A stretch of DNA of 64,000 nt. Source: Hymenobacter caeli (lineage in GTDB: Bacteria; Bacteroidota; Bacteroidia; Cytophagales; Hymenobacteraceae). Positions 25,369 through 32,960 of the stretch are shown piece by piece. Made by a program: the position numbers and the translations under genes. The notes below the pieces were generated by a model. The model made no database searches. It was not told the DNA's origin and saw only the letters and a program-made list of their open reading frames with translations. Location of the stretch: positions 99,613 to 163,612 of the forward strand of contig NZ_JABSNP010000011.1 in assembly GCF_013294115.1 (NCBI RefSeq). The letters run 5' to 3'. How positions within the stretch are numbered: the first letter of the stretch is position 1; each line of letters opens with the position of its first letter.

Positions 25369-25908
25369 CTAAAACGTATTTTGCCACATCATCGACTCCA
25401 CGGGCCGGTCGCTGCGGCGGTTGTACTTGGCGCTGGGCTTGCGGTTGTAGAAGGTGGCCACGTCGCCCTGCACGGCGAAGTAGATGAGCTGCCCAATGGG
25501 CATGCCCGGGTACACGCGCACGGGCACCGACACGCTGATTTCCAGCGTCCAGTGGTTGCAAAAGCCCACGTCGCCCTTGCCGGCCGTGGCGTGAATGTCG
25601 ATGCCCAGGCGGCCCACGCTGCTCTTGCCTTCGAGGAAGGGCACGGTGGCGTGGGTTTCGGTGTATTCGGCCGTCACGCCCAAATACAGCTGGCCCGGTT
25701 GGAGCACGTAGCCTTCGGCGGCGTCCAGCTCGAAGGTGTCGATTTCGTTGTGGCGGCGGGCGTCCAGCACCGCGTCGCGGTAAGTGGCCAGGTAGCGGCC
25801 CAAGTGCACGTCGTAGGAGTTGGTGCCGAGGCAGCCGGGGTCGTAGGGTTCGATGACGATGGTGCCCTTTCCGATTTCGGCGAGGATTTGCTGGTCGGTC
25901 AGAATCAA
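25369..25908 (-). CDS. dcd: dCTP deaminase
   Basis: 179 residues; converts dCTP to dUTP for dTMP synthesis. Family motifs: LTDQQILAEIG at the N-terminus, PYDPGCLGTNSYDVHLG, the catalytic core EGKSSVGRLGIDIHATAGKG with the nearby glutamate, and PGMPIGQLIYF. No ATG is available, so TTG at 25908 (MILTDQQ) is used. 46 bases downstream of the membrane-anchored protein gene and possibly cotranscribed. Confidence 0.93.
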   Translation of the reverse strand: MILTDQQILAEIGKGTIVIEPYDPGCLGTNSYDVHLGRYLATYRDAVLDARRHNEIDTFELDAAEGYVLQPGQLYLGVTAEYTETHATVPFLEGKSSVGRLGIDIHATAGKGDVGFCNHWTLEISVSVPVRVYPGMPIGQLIYFAVQGDVATFYNRKPSAKYNRRSDRPVESMMWQNTF

Positions 25909-25954
25909 AATGAAAGCGGTTGGTTGGTAAGCGGTAAGGGCTGGTTATTCCTGG

Positions 25955-26863
25955 TTATTCGTAGTCGGGCCGGGGCGGCGGGGGGCCGGGGGCTTCTTCC
26001 TCGTCGTCGTCGGCGTAGCGGTCGTCGCGCAGGGGCTTGGGGCGGGCGTCGCGCAGGCGGCTGAGCAGGCTGCGCGGCGCGGGCCGGGCCGGGGCGTCGG
26101 GCTCCGGGTCGGCCTCGGGCGTCAAGTAGTCGATGCGGCGCTGGAGGCCGGGCAGCACGTTGAGCACCAGGTGCAGCAGCAGCAGGAAGCTGCTGAGGCT
26201 GAGCAGGAACGTGAGGTAGTCGAGCCAGTTGTGGCGCGGGGCCGGGCCGGCGGGCTCGGGCGTGGCCACGGCGGTGTCGTCGCCGGCCGGGGCGGGCGCG
26301 GCGGCCGGCTCGGTCGGGGTGGCGGCGCTGGCGTCGTCGTTGGTGGTGAGGGGGGCGGCCACGGGGGCCTCGGCGTCGGCGGGCACGGCGGCGGCATCGG
26401 CCGGGGCCCCGGCGGCGTTGAATTGGGCGCTGGCCTGCTTGATGAGGCGCTCCTCGGCCCGCACCAGGGCCACCCGCTCGTCGCGCGGCAGGCCGTGGAT
26501 GAAGAACTCGAAGTTGCGGTCGCGCAGGATGCCGTTGAGCTGCTTGTCGAACTCGGCCAGCGACACGGGCCCCGTGCCGAAGCGGCCCTTGTAGCGCTCG
26601 GCGCTGGCGTTGTAGTTCAGAAACAGCTTTTTGAGGGCAGCGTTGGCGCCGAACTGGTCGAACTGCCGGCGGGCGGCGGCGGTGCGCAGCGTGACGGGGA
26701 ACTTGCCGCGGGTGAACGACTTGTCGTACACCGTCTCGAAAGTGCGGAAGTTCAGCTCGTCCACCGTCTTGTCGAACAGCGCTTTGTTGGCCTGGGCCGG
26801 GGTTTGGGCCGGGGCCAGCCGGGCCAGCAGCAGCAGCAGCGCGAGGAGTTTTAGTTTCAGCAT
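25955..26863 (-). CDS. Exported single-pass membrane protein of unknown function
   Basis: 302 residues. Signal peptide (LKLLALLLLLARLAPAQ); an N-terminal periplasmic domain of about 130 residues (ALFDKTVDELNFRTFETVYD, GTGPVSLAEFDKQLNGILRD); an Ala/Pro/Thr-rich linker (~145-205); a transmembrane helix (YLTFLLSLSSFLLLLHLVLN) and a proline-rich acidic cytoplasmic tail (DDEEEAPGPPPPRPDYE). No family recognised; a sensor or scaffold architecture. Upstream of dcd on the same strand. Confidence 0.65.
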   Translation of the reverse strand: MLKLKLLALLLLLARLAPAQTPAQANKALFDKTVDELNFRTFETVYDKSFTRGKFPVTLRTAAARRQFDQFGANAALKKLFLNYNASAERYKGRFGTGPVSLAEFDKQLNGILRDRNFEFFIHGLPRDERVALVRAEERLIKQASAQFNAAGAPADAAAVPADAEAPVAAPLTTNDDASAATPTEPAAAPAPAGDDTAVATPEPAGPAPRHNWLDYLTFLLSLSSFLLLLHLVLNVLPGLQRRIDYLTPEADPEPDAPARPAPRSLLSRLRDARPKPLRDDRYADDDEEEAPGPPPPRPDYE

Positions 26864-26891
26864 AAAAAAACGGCGCGCGAAGTGGCGCGGA

Positions 26892-26957
26892 GTTTAAAAT
26901 TAAGTTTCGCGAAGAGCGGGGATGCGGCCACAAACTTCGCGAAACTTAATTTTAAAC
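26892..26957. repeat. Perfect A/T-rich inverted repeat upstream of the membrane protein gene
   Basis: 23-base arms GTTTAAAATTAAGTTTCGCG(AAG) at 26892-26914 and complement at 26935-26957, loop 20 bases. Lies between the hemL stop (26964) and the ATG of the membrane protein gene (26863). Confidence 0.8.
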
Positions 26958-26963
26958 GCTGCG

Positions 26964-28265
26964 TTACTTGGCGCGGTGGGCTTCGACCAACGACTCGCGG
27001 CAGGCATGGAAGTACATTTCCACCAACTCGTCGGAAATGGCGGTGGAAACGAACAGGGCCTCGAACTGTGAGGGGGCCAGGTAGATGCCGCGGGCCAGCA
27101 TGGCGTGGAAGTAGCGGCCGAAGGCGGGCAAATCGCAGCGCTTGGCGTCTTCGAGGTGGTTTACGGGCCCGGACGTGAAGAACAGGCTGAACATCGAACC
27201 CACCTGGTTCACGGTATAATTGAGGCCCAGCTCCTGGGCAATTTGGCGGGTGCCGTCGGCCAGGCGGGTGGTGGTGGCGTTCAGCTGGGCGTAGAGGGCC
27301 GGGTTGTTTTGCAAGTGGCGCAGCTGGGCCAGGCCGGCGGCAGTGGCCAGCGGGTTGCCCGAGAGCGTGCCGGCCTGATAGACCTTGCCCACCGGGGCCA
27401 CCTGGTTCATGATGTCGGCGCGGCCGCCGTAGGCCCCCACGGGCAGGCCCCCGCCGATGATTTTGCCCAGCGTGGTCATGTCCGGCGCGATGCCGAACAG
27501 CTCCTGGGCCCCGCCGGGCGCGAGGCGAAAGCCGGTCATCACCTCGTCAAAAATCAGCACGATGCCCTGGGCGGTGCAGAGGGCCCGTAGCCCCTGCAAA
27601 AAGCCCTGCTGCGGGGCCACCAGGCCCATGTTGCCCACCACGGGCTCCAGAATGATGGCCGCGATTTGGCCGGGGTTGGCGGCCACGGCGGCGGCCACGG
27701 CGGGCAGGTCGTTGTAGGGCACCGTCAGCGTGTCCTGGGCCACGCCGTGGGTCACGCCGGCCGAATCGGGGGTGCCCAGGGTGAGGGCCCCCGAGCCCGC
27801 CGCGATGAGGAAGGCGTCGGCGTGGCCGTGGTAGCAGCCCTCGAACTTGAGGATTTTGGCCCGCCCCGTGTAGCCCCGCGCCACCCGGATGGCCGCCATG
27901 CAGGCCTCGGTGCCAGAGTTCACGAGGCGCACCTTCTCCACGCTGGGCACCATCTCGATGATGAGTTCGGCCAGCTCGCTCTCGCGGCGCGTGGGGGCCC
28001 CGAAGCTCAGCGAGTGGGGCAGGGCGGCCCGCACGGCGTCGAGCACCACGGCCGGCGCGTGGCCCAGAATCATGGGGCCCCAAGAATTGATGAAGTCGAC
28101 GTAGCGGTTGCCGTCCACGTCGGTAAGCCAGGCCCCGGCGGCGCTCTGCATGAACACCGGCGTGCCGCCCACCGAGCGGAAGGCCCGCACCGGCGAGTTT
28201 ACGCCCCCGGGAATCAGGGCCTGCGCCTGGGTGAAGAGGGTATCGGAAGTGGTTTGGTTAAGCAC
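26964..28265 (-). CDS. hemL: Glutamate-1-semialdehyde 2,1-aminomutase
   Basis: 433 residues. PLP enzyme making 5-aminolevulinate in the C5 heme pathway. Motifs: IPGGVNSPVRAFRSVGGTPV, YVDFINSWGPMILGHAPAVV, RLVNSGTEACMAAIRVARGY, the aspartate in LIFDEVMTGFR and the PLP lysine in TLGKIIGGGLPVGAYGG. The start is a GTG at 28265 (MLNQTTSDTLF), the only fitting start. Its partner hemA is not in the window. Confidence 0.95.
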   Translation of the reverse strand: MLNQTTSDTLFTQAQALIPGGVNSPVRAFRSVGGTPVFMQSAAGAWLTDVDGNRYVDFINSWGPMILGHAPAVVLDAVRAALPHSLSFGAPTRRESELAELIIEMVPSVEKVRLVNSGTEACMAAIRVARGYTGRAKILKFEGCYHGHADAFLIAAGSGALTLGTPDSAGVTHGVAQDTLTVPYNDLPAVAAAVAANPGQIAAIILEPVVGNMGLVAPQQGFLQGLRALCTAQGIVLIFDEVMTGFRLAPGGAQELFGIAPDMTTLGKIIGGGLPVGAYGGRADIMNQVAPVGKVYQAGTLSGNPLATAAGLAQLRHLQNNPALYAQLNATTTRLADGTRQIAQELGLNYTVNQVGSMFSLFFTSGPVNHLEDAKRCDLPAFGRYFHAMLARGIYLAPSQFEALFVSTAISDELVEMYFHACRESLVEAHRAK

Positions 28266-28271
28266 GGATTT

Positions 28272-28508
28272 TAGTTAGGAGTTAGAAGTTATGGGTTATG
28301 AGTTGGGGTTTACACATATTCGTTGCGGCGTAGGGTGCGGGGCTTGCCCCCGCCCGTCGTTGAACGGAATCGTGGAAACGGGGCGAACGGCGGGCAGGGG
28401 CAAGCCGCGCACCCCACGCCGTTACTGCATTTCACCCTTCAATGAGTATAACAAGCCAACGCACGAATTGAAAAGCTCATAACGCATAACCCGCAACTCA
28501 CAACTCAC
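28272..28508. repeat. Two nested palindromes of different families
   Basis: Outer A/T-rich arms (TTATGGGTTATGAGTT near 28290; CTCATAACGCATAACC near 28475). Inside lie GC-rich arms CGTAGGGTGCGGGGCTTGCC (from 28330) and GGCAAGCCGCGCACCCCACG (to about 28419). The outer right arm includes the TGA stop of the downstream gene. The structure suggests that the GC-rich element entered an existing A/T-rich palindrome. Confidence 0.75.
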
Positions 28509-30334
28509 TTCACCACGCGCACGTCCAGCCCGTCGAGCCGGGTGATGGGCACCACCTGGTTGTCGCGGAAGCCGTTGGGGTAGTCGTAGCCCTGGAACAC
28601 GGCCCCCGGCGCGGCCCCCTCGGTGGCCAGGGGGGGCTGGAACGCGGGGCCGAACTGGGCCAGCGCGGCCCCAAAAAACAGCAGCAGGTCGTAGCCCTGG
28701 CCCGCGTAGGGGCTGGGCGGCAGGTGCTGGTGCTGCAAGTAGAGCTGCCGGAAGCGCCGGTAGCCCGGGGCTCCCTCGTCGATGAACTTGGGCTGCACGA
28801 AGTACGTGCCGGGCCCGTTGAGCTGGCCGGGGTCGAGGCGCGGGTTGTCGAGCCAGGCCCCCGAGGCCAGCAGCGGCGGCCGGGCGGCGGCCGGCGCGCT
28901 GCGCTGCACGCCCAGGAAGTAGGGGCCCGCCTTGCGGCTGTCGGAGGCCACCACCAGGTGGCCGGCCCCGGCCAAATCGAGGCCCGTGCTGGCGGCGGCG
29001 AGGCTCTCGTCCGCGTCGGGGTTGAAGCGGCGGCGGGCGCTAATCTTCCCGCCCAGCGCCTCGAACGTGGCCTGGTAGGTGTCGGCGAAGGCGGTTTCGT
29101 CGCGGGCGTCCTCGTGCAGCAGCACGGCCGGCCGGCCGATGCCGAAGGCCGCCGCCGCGAACTGCGCCGCCAGCCGGCCCTGGGTGGCCGCGCTGGGGCT
29201 GTTGAGGAAGTGCCAGGGGTTGTCGAGCACCAGGTCGCCGTCCTGCGAGAGCGGGTTCACGCACACAATCTGGTGCTCCTGGGCGTAGCGGCCCAGCAGC
29301 CGGGCCCCCGCCTTGTACACCGGCCCAATCAGCAAATCCATGCCGGCCAGCTCGGGCAGGGCCAGCACCTGCTTCAGCTTCAGGGTGTCGGCCCCGGTGT
29401 CGTAGGCGAAAAGCTGCACCGGGTGGCCGGCCCGTTGCAGCGAGTCCTGGGCCAGGCGCAGGCCGGCGTAGAGGTCGGTCACGAACTGGTTTTTGCGCAG
29501 CTTCTGCCAGCTCGGGTCGTCCAGCTCGAAGGGCAGCAGCACGGCCACGTTGTAGCTGGTTTTGTGGGCCGCGGCGTGGGCCACGGGGCGCGGGGCCAGG
29601 GCCCCGGCGTAGCGGGCGCGGTCGAGGTGGAACTTGTCAATCAGCGCGTCGAGCTGGGGCCGGTCGGCCTCGGTGCCGAAGCCGATGGGCGCGGCCAGGC
29701 GGTCGGCGTAGGCGCGGGCCAGGGCGGCATCGTCGGGGCTGCGGCGCAGCAGGCGCTGCCAGGTGGCCCGCTCGTTGAGGCGGGGCAGGTAGGCGGCCTT
29801 TAGCGCGTCGCGCTCGGCGTCCAGCTTCCCGGCCGGAATGGCCCCAAGCGTTTTCAGGGCCGTGTCGTAGTCGCCCTGCTCCAGCGACACCTGGCCTTGC
29901 AGCAGCAGCGCTTCGGGCAGGGCGGGGTAGGCGGGGTACTCGGCCCGCAGCAGGTTGAGGAGCTGCTCGGCGTCGGCCCACTGCCGGAGGCGGGCGTTGG
30001 CCACGGCGGCCAGGTAGGCGGCGTCGGCGGCGTGGGCGAAGCGGGCGGCGGGCTGGGCCAGGGGCTCCAGCGCGGCCAGCGCGGCGGCGTACTGGCCCTG
30101 GTCGAGCAGGGCTTTGCCGGCGCGGTAGCGGGCATCGGGCGGGGTGGGCTTCGCGCCGGCTTTGCCGACGGGCTTGGCCACGTCGGGCTTGGCCGCTGCT
30201 TTCGCCGCCGGCTTCGCCGCGCCGGCCTTGGCCGGGGGCCCCGCGGCCGGCGCTTGGGCCGCGGCGGCCAGCGGCGGCAGGGCCCCCAGCAGCAGGCAAA
30301 ACAACCGGAACCGGCGGGTAGAAGCAAAGGGCAT
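28505..30334 (-). CDS. TPR plus periplasmic ligand-binding protein
   Basis: 609 residues. Signal peptide (FRLFCLLLGALPPLAAAAQA), an Ala/Lys/Pro linker (~25-60), TPR-like helices (YRAGKALLDQGQYAAALAAL onward, ~60-200), and a type-I periplasmic-binding fold from ~255 (YNVAVLLPFELDDPSWQK, LQRAGHPVQLFAYDTGADTL, MDLLIGPVYKAGARLLG, PYAGQGYDLLLFFG). This layout resembles LpoA-like or amino-acid-ABC-type receptor proteins of Bacteroidota (LysM-free form); ligand unknown. The ATG at 30334 follows a -7 box (30381-30374). The frame stays open far upstream but the box excludes that. Confidence 0.78.
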   Translation of the reverse strand: MPFASTRRFRLFCLLLGALPPLAAAAQAPAAGPPAKAGAAKPAAKAAAKPDVAKPVGKAGAKPTPPDARYRAGKALLDQGQYAAALAALEPLAQPAARFAHAADAAYLAAVANARLRQWADAEQLLNLLRAEYPAYPALPEALLLQGQVSLEQGDYDTALKTLGAIPAGKLDAERDALKAAYLPRLNERATWQRLLRRSPDDAALARAYADRLAAPIGFGTEADRPQLDALIDKFHLDRARYAGALAPRPVAHAAAHKTSYNVAVLLPFELDDPSWQKLRKNQFVTDLYAGLRLAQDSLQRAGHPVQLFAYDTGADTLKLKQVLALPELAGMDLLIGPVYKAGARLLGRYAQEHQIVCVNPLSQDGDLVLDNPWHFLNSPSAATQGRLAAQFAAAAFGIGRPAVLLHEDARDETAFADTYQATFEALGGKISARRRFNPDADESLAAASTGLDLAGAGHLVVASDSRKAGPYFLGVQRSAPAAARPPLLASGAWLDNPRLDPGQLNGPGTYFVQPKFIDEGAPGYRRFRQLYLQHQHLPPSPYAGQGYDLLLFFGAALAQFGPAFQPPLATEGAAPGAVFQGYDYPNGFRDNQVVPITRLDGLDVRVVK

Positions 30335-30373
30335 GAGCGGCGCGGGATGAACAGTGCGGGGTGGGTGGCCCCG

Positions 30374-30381
30374 CAAAAGTA
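30374..30381 (-). promoter_or_regulatory. -7 box TACTTTTG for the TPR/ligand-binding gene
   Basis: Consensus box 39 bases before the ATG at 30334. Confidence 0.55.
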
Positions 30382-30483
30382 CGCAGGGCCCGGGCCCCCC
30401 GGTGGGCCGTGCAGCCCCCGGAAGGCAACGAAGCCCGCGCCCGCGGCTCCGAAGCCCTGCGCCAACCGCCGGGGCCCGGGCCG

Positions 30484-30491
30484 TACTTTCG
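30484..30491 (+). promoter_or_regulatory. -7-like box TACTTTCG for the DUF1361 gene
   Basis: One mismatch to TAnnTTTG; only five bases separate it from the ATG at 30497, so the transcript may be leaderless. Confidence 0.45.
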
Positions 30492-30496
30492 CCGGC

Positions 30497-31165
30497 ATGG
30501 AACCCACCTTGCCCTTCACCCGCACCCGGGTTACGCTGCTGTTCGTGCTGGCCCTGTCGGTGGGCCTGAGCCTGTTTCTGATTGCCGGGCGGGTGGTGGT
30601 CACCCACCAAATCCGGTTCCTGTTCCTGGCCTGGAACCTCTTCCTGGCCGCCATCCCCTACGCGCTGAGTACCCTGCTCGGGCTGGCCCGGGGGCCCCTG
30701 CGGGCGCGGCTGCTGCTGCCGGTGGGGGCGGCGTGGCTGCTGTTTTTTCCTAATGCGCCCTACCTCGTCACCGACCTCTTCCACCTCGACGAGCGCCCCG
30801 ACGCCCCGCTCTGGTTCGACCTGGCCCTCATCCTCTCCTGCGCCTGGAACGGCCTGATGCTGGCCTACGCCTCGCTGGCCGACATGCAAACCCTGGTGCG
30901 CCTGCGCCTGGGGCCCCTGGCCGGCTGGGCCTTCGCCACGGTGGCGCTGCTGCTCAGCAGCTTCGGCATCTACCTGGGCCGCTACCTGCGCTACAACTCC
31001 TGGGACATCCTGGCCAACCCGCTCACCCTCTTCTACGACATCCTCGACCGGCTGCTGCACCCCTTCGCCTACCCCCGCACCTGGGGCGTAACGGTGGTAT
31101 TCGGCGCGTTCCTATTGCTAGGTTATGGAACCGTTAGGGTGTTAGGGCGGGCCCAGGCGGAGTAG
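30497..31165 (+). CDS. DUF1361 integral membrane protein
   Basis: 222 residues with about six membrane segments (VTLLFVLALSVGLSLFLIAG, FLFLAWNLFLAAIPYALST, LLLPVGAAWLLFFPNAPYLV, FATVALLLSSFGIYLG, VTVVFGAFLLLGYG). WNLFLAAIP, FFPNAPYLVTDLFHL and FGIYLGRYLRYNSWD are the hallmark motifs of the DUF1361 family, function unknown. Divergent from the ligand-binding protein gene; the last gene before the A/T-rich island. Confidence 0.88.
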   Translation: MEPTLPFTRTRVTLLFVLALSVGLSLFLIAGRVVVTHQIRFLFLAWNLFLAAIPYALSTLLGLARGPLRARLLLPVGAAWLLFFPNAPYLVTDLFHLDERPDAPLWFDLALILSCAWNGLMLAYASLADMQTLVRLRLGPLAGWAFATVALLLSSFGIYLGRYLRYNSWDILANPLTLFYDILDRLLHPFAYPRTWGVTVVFGAFLLLGYGTVRVLGRAQAE

Positions 31166-31199
31166 GAAAGGGGTAGTGCGTCGTAAACCGAAATCCTTT

Positions 31200-31736
31200 T
31201 TATTTATACAGTGGTTTCCACTTGCCTTTTTTGAAAAACACATTTCCGAACTTGGGAGAGTTGAAGACCAAATAAAATCCTCCGTTTCTGCGATATACAG
31301 TAGGATTAGTAGTTAGAATATGGTGCGTTGGCTGCTCCATATCCATAACGGGAACTTCAGAGCTATTTGGCTTTACTGTACTGAAACTGCCCCTAAAAAC
31401 CTTCGTTGTCAAGCTTTCTTCCATTACATAAAAGACTATTGAATTATCAGACCTAATTTAAAATTTGAAGCTTTTGTATTGCCAATCAGCTTGTTTTCCT
31501 GGGTACTGATTCCGGTCAATTACATATTGACCGTAAAAATCGTCTTTATCCAAATACGGTTTAGGACCTAAAAAATTAACCATTCCAACAAATAATACTA
31601 GGCTAATAATTCCTGCCCAAATACCTAAAAGTATTTTGCCAAAAATAATTTTACCTGATCCAGCCCAAACAAGTACGAGCAGTACTGTCAGTGGTAGTAA
31701 TATAAATATAAAGAATAAATTAAAGCCAAATCCCAT
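31200..31736 (-). pseudogene. Immunity-like membrane protein interrupted by TAA
   Basis: Two open segments, 31458-31736 (MGFGFNLFFIFILLPLTVLL ... WQYKSFKF) and 31200-31424 (... HHILTTNPTVYRRNGGFYLV), lie in the same frame, separated by a single TAA at 31458-31460. Reading through gives FKF-stop-IRSDNSIVFYVMEE, and the whole would be 178 residues: two N-terminal membrane segments followed by DFYGQYVIDRNQYPGKQADW and a C-terminal FYLVFNSPKFGNVFF. This matches a family of small Bacteroidota membrane proteins found near toxin genes. One G-to-T change of a GAA codon would explain the stop. Sequencing error or recent inactivation are alternatives. The region is visibly A/T-rich. Confidence 0.6.
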
Positions 31737-31784
31737 TTCGTGCGATTTTAATTATATAAATTTGGTACTTATCAAGCAGGGGCT

Positions 31785-32019
31785 TCATATAGTTGCTGGT
31801 TGCGCGACGTTTTTAAAAATCAGTAATTTATTAGCAGTTTCCAGCACTGCTGCCGCCTGCGCTTTAGTTACCGTAGGGAAGTCGTCTAAAAAAATCATCC
31901 AGCGAAACGCCAGCTTCCAGGTGGTCAAACAGCGACTCTACCGGAACCCTGGTTCCGGTAAATACTGGTTGGCCGCCTAGTATATCTTGGTCAGTGGTTA
32001 TCAGTATATGAATATTCAT
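31785..32019 (-). pseudogene. Frameshifted DUF433 antitoxin remnant
   Basis: From ATG 32019 the frame reads MNIHILITTDQDILGGQPVF, TGTRVPVESLFDHLEAGVSL, DDFF and then shifts at a run of seven T. With six T it would continue LDDFPTVTKAQAAAVLETAN KLLIF to a TGA at 31787-31785. This is the DUF433 (VapB-like) antitoxin family; the intact relative is at 43671-43898. The TGA overlaps an ATG that begins MKPLLD, as in DUF5615 toxins, but similarity stops there and the interrupted immunity-like gene begins, so the toxin appears deleted. Confidence 0.75.
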
Positions 32020-32102
32020 AATTAAAAATGAGTAATCTAACAGAGATTTATTATTTATTTTACATTTTGCTCACTGTTATGTGTTTGCAATACTAATTCA
32101 AA

Positions 32103-32693
32103 TTAGGAACTAGATGGGTTGGTGTTGGAGCTATTTTTTGATTCTTCTATTTGTATCCGTTCAATAGACTCTAATTTAATCAATGTGTTTATGTTTGAGA
32201 TAACTAAAAGGTTATCCATCATTGAATGGTATTCATCTTCCCCTTTTTTTAGTTCCGAGGCAGTTATATAAATCATTTTTTCATTCCCAAATTTTATTTG
32301 AAAGATTTGAGGATACAATGTGACAAAATGATAATTCCTATTGAGATCCAAAATCCCTGTCTCCTTCCAATCTATCTTAAAATCGACAATTTTTTGTCCC
32401 ACAATATCAGTCCATTTGGTTTCTTCTGAAACATCCCACTTTTGTTCATAGGTGTTTGTGTTTTCTGTAAAATCAATTAATTTTGAGATTACACCATAGC
32501 TGCAAAAGGTGCTTTCCCAATAAATAAAAATAGTTTCTCTATCTGTCTTGAAATATATGGAATGATCAAGTGTGTCGACATCTGGATATTTGGTCTCGTA
32601 GCAGGGCCCGGGATTAATGTTGTCTCCCTCTTCGTTCATGAAGTATTTTAATTCTCCATAAATGATTGCACGAATTGTTTGCCCAATAAACAT
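32103..32693 (-). CDS. Immunity-like protein of unknown function
   Basis: 196 residues from ATG 32693 (MFIGQTIRAIIYGELKYFMN). The frame is open upstream to 32747 and encodes NDINRGTIPYENECRQ, which looks like genuine protein, but has no ATG in frame; an ATG at 32740 is in the next frame, so a start-proximal frameshift is possible. Features: TLDHSIYFKTDRETIFIYWE, YEQKWDVSEETKWTDIVGQK, ITASELKKGEDEYHSMMDNL. Composition is A/T-rich unlike its neighbours. Similar proteins accompany polymorphic toxins in Bacteroidota; no toxin is present here. Confidence 0.55.
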   Translation of the reverse strand: MFIGQTIRAIIYGELKYFMNEEGDNINPGPCYETKYPDVDTLDHSIYFKTDRETIFIYWESTFCSYGVISKLIDFTENTNTYEQKWDVSEETKWTDIVGQKIVDFKIDWKETGILDLNRNYHFVTLYPQIFQIKFGNEKMIYITASELKKGEDEYHSMMDNLLVISNINTLIKLESIERIQIEESKNSSNTNPSSS

Positions 32694-32945
32694 TTGTCGG
32701 CACTCGTTCTCATAAGGGATTGTTCCTCTGTTAATATCATTTTTAGATTATTTCAGATGTCCGTAAGTGTTACTGTTGTGTAATGGAGTAGTTTATCAGT
32801 GTACAGATTAGTTACTGCAAGTTAGCTAAGAAGAGCAGTCTATCTCAACCGTTCAATCAGGTATCTTCAAATATTGGCTGCCTTGTAGTAAAAATGCATT
32901 TATAAACTGTCTATTAAAGAATCTTTTTCCCTAATTCGCCGCCCC
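32694..32945. other. A/T-rich non-coding edge of island
   Basis: About 250 bases without a supportable gene other than the upstream in-frame extension noted for the immunity-like gene. No repeat, tRNA or attachment-like direct repeat was recognised. Confidence 0.4.
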
Positions 32946-32953
32946 TACCTTCG
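32946..32953 (+). promoter_or_regulatory. -7-like box TACCTTCG for dgt
   Basis: One mismatch to TAnnTTTG; it ends seven bases before the dgt ATG, consistent with a very short or absent leader. Confidence 0.45.
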
Positions 32954-32960
32954 CGGCCGT

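Noticed and set aside
30335..31060. Extension of the ligand-binding gene to 31060
   Set aside because: It overlaps DUF1361 on the other strand and the signal peptide starts at 30334.
32694..32960. Phage or integrative-element attachment site beside the A/T-rich island
   Set aside because: No integrase, tRNA or matching direct repeats could be found at the island edges.
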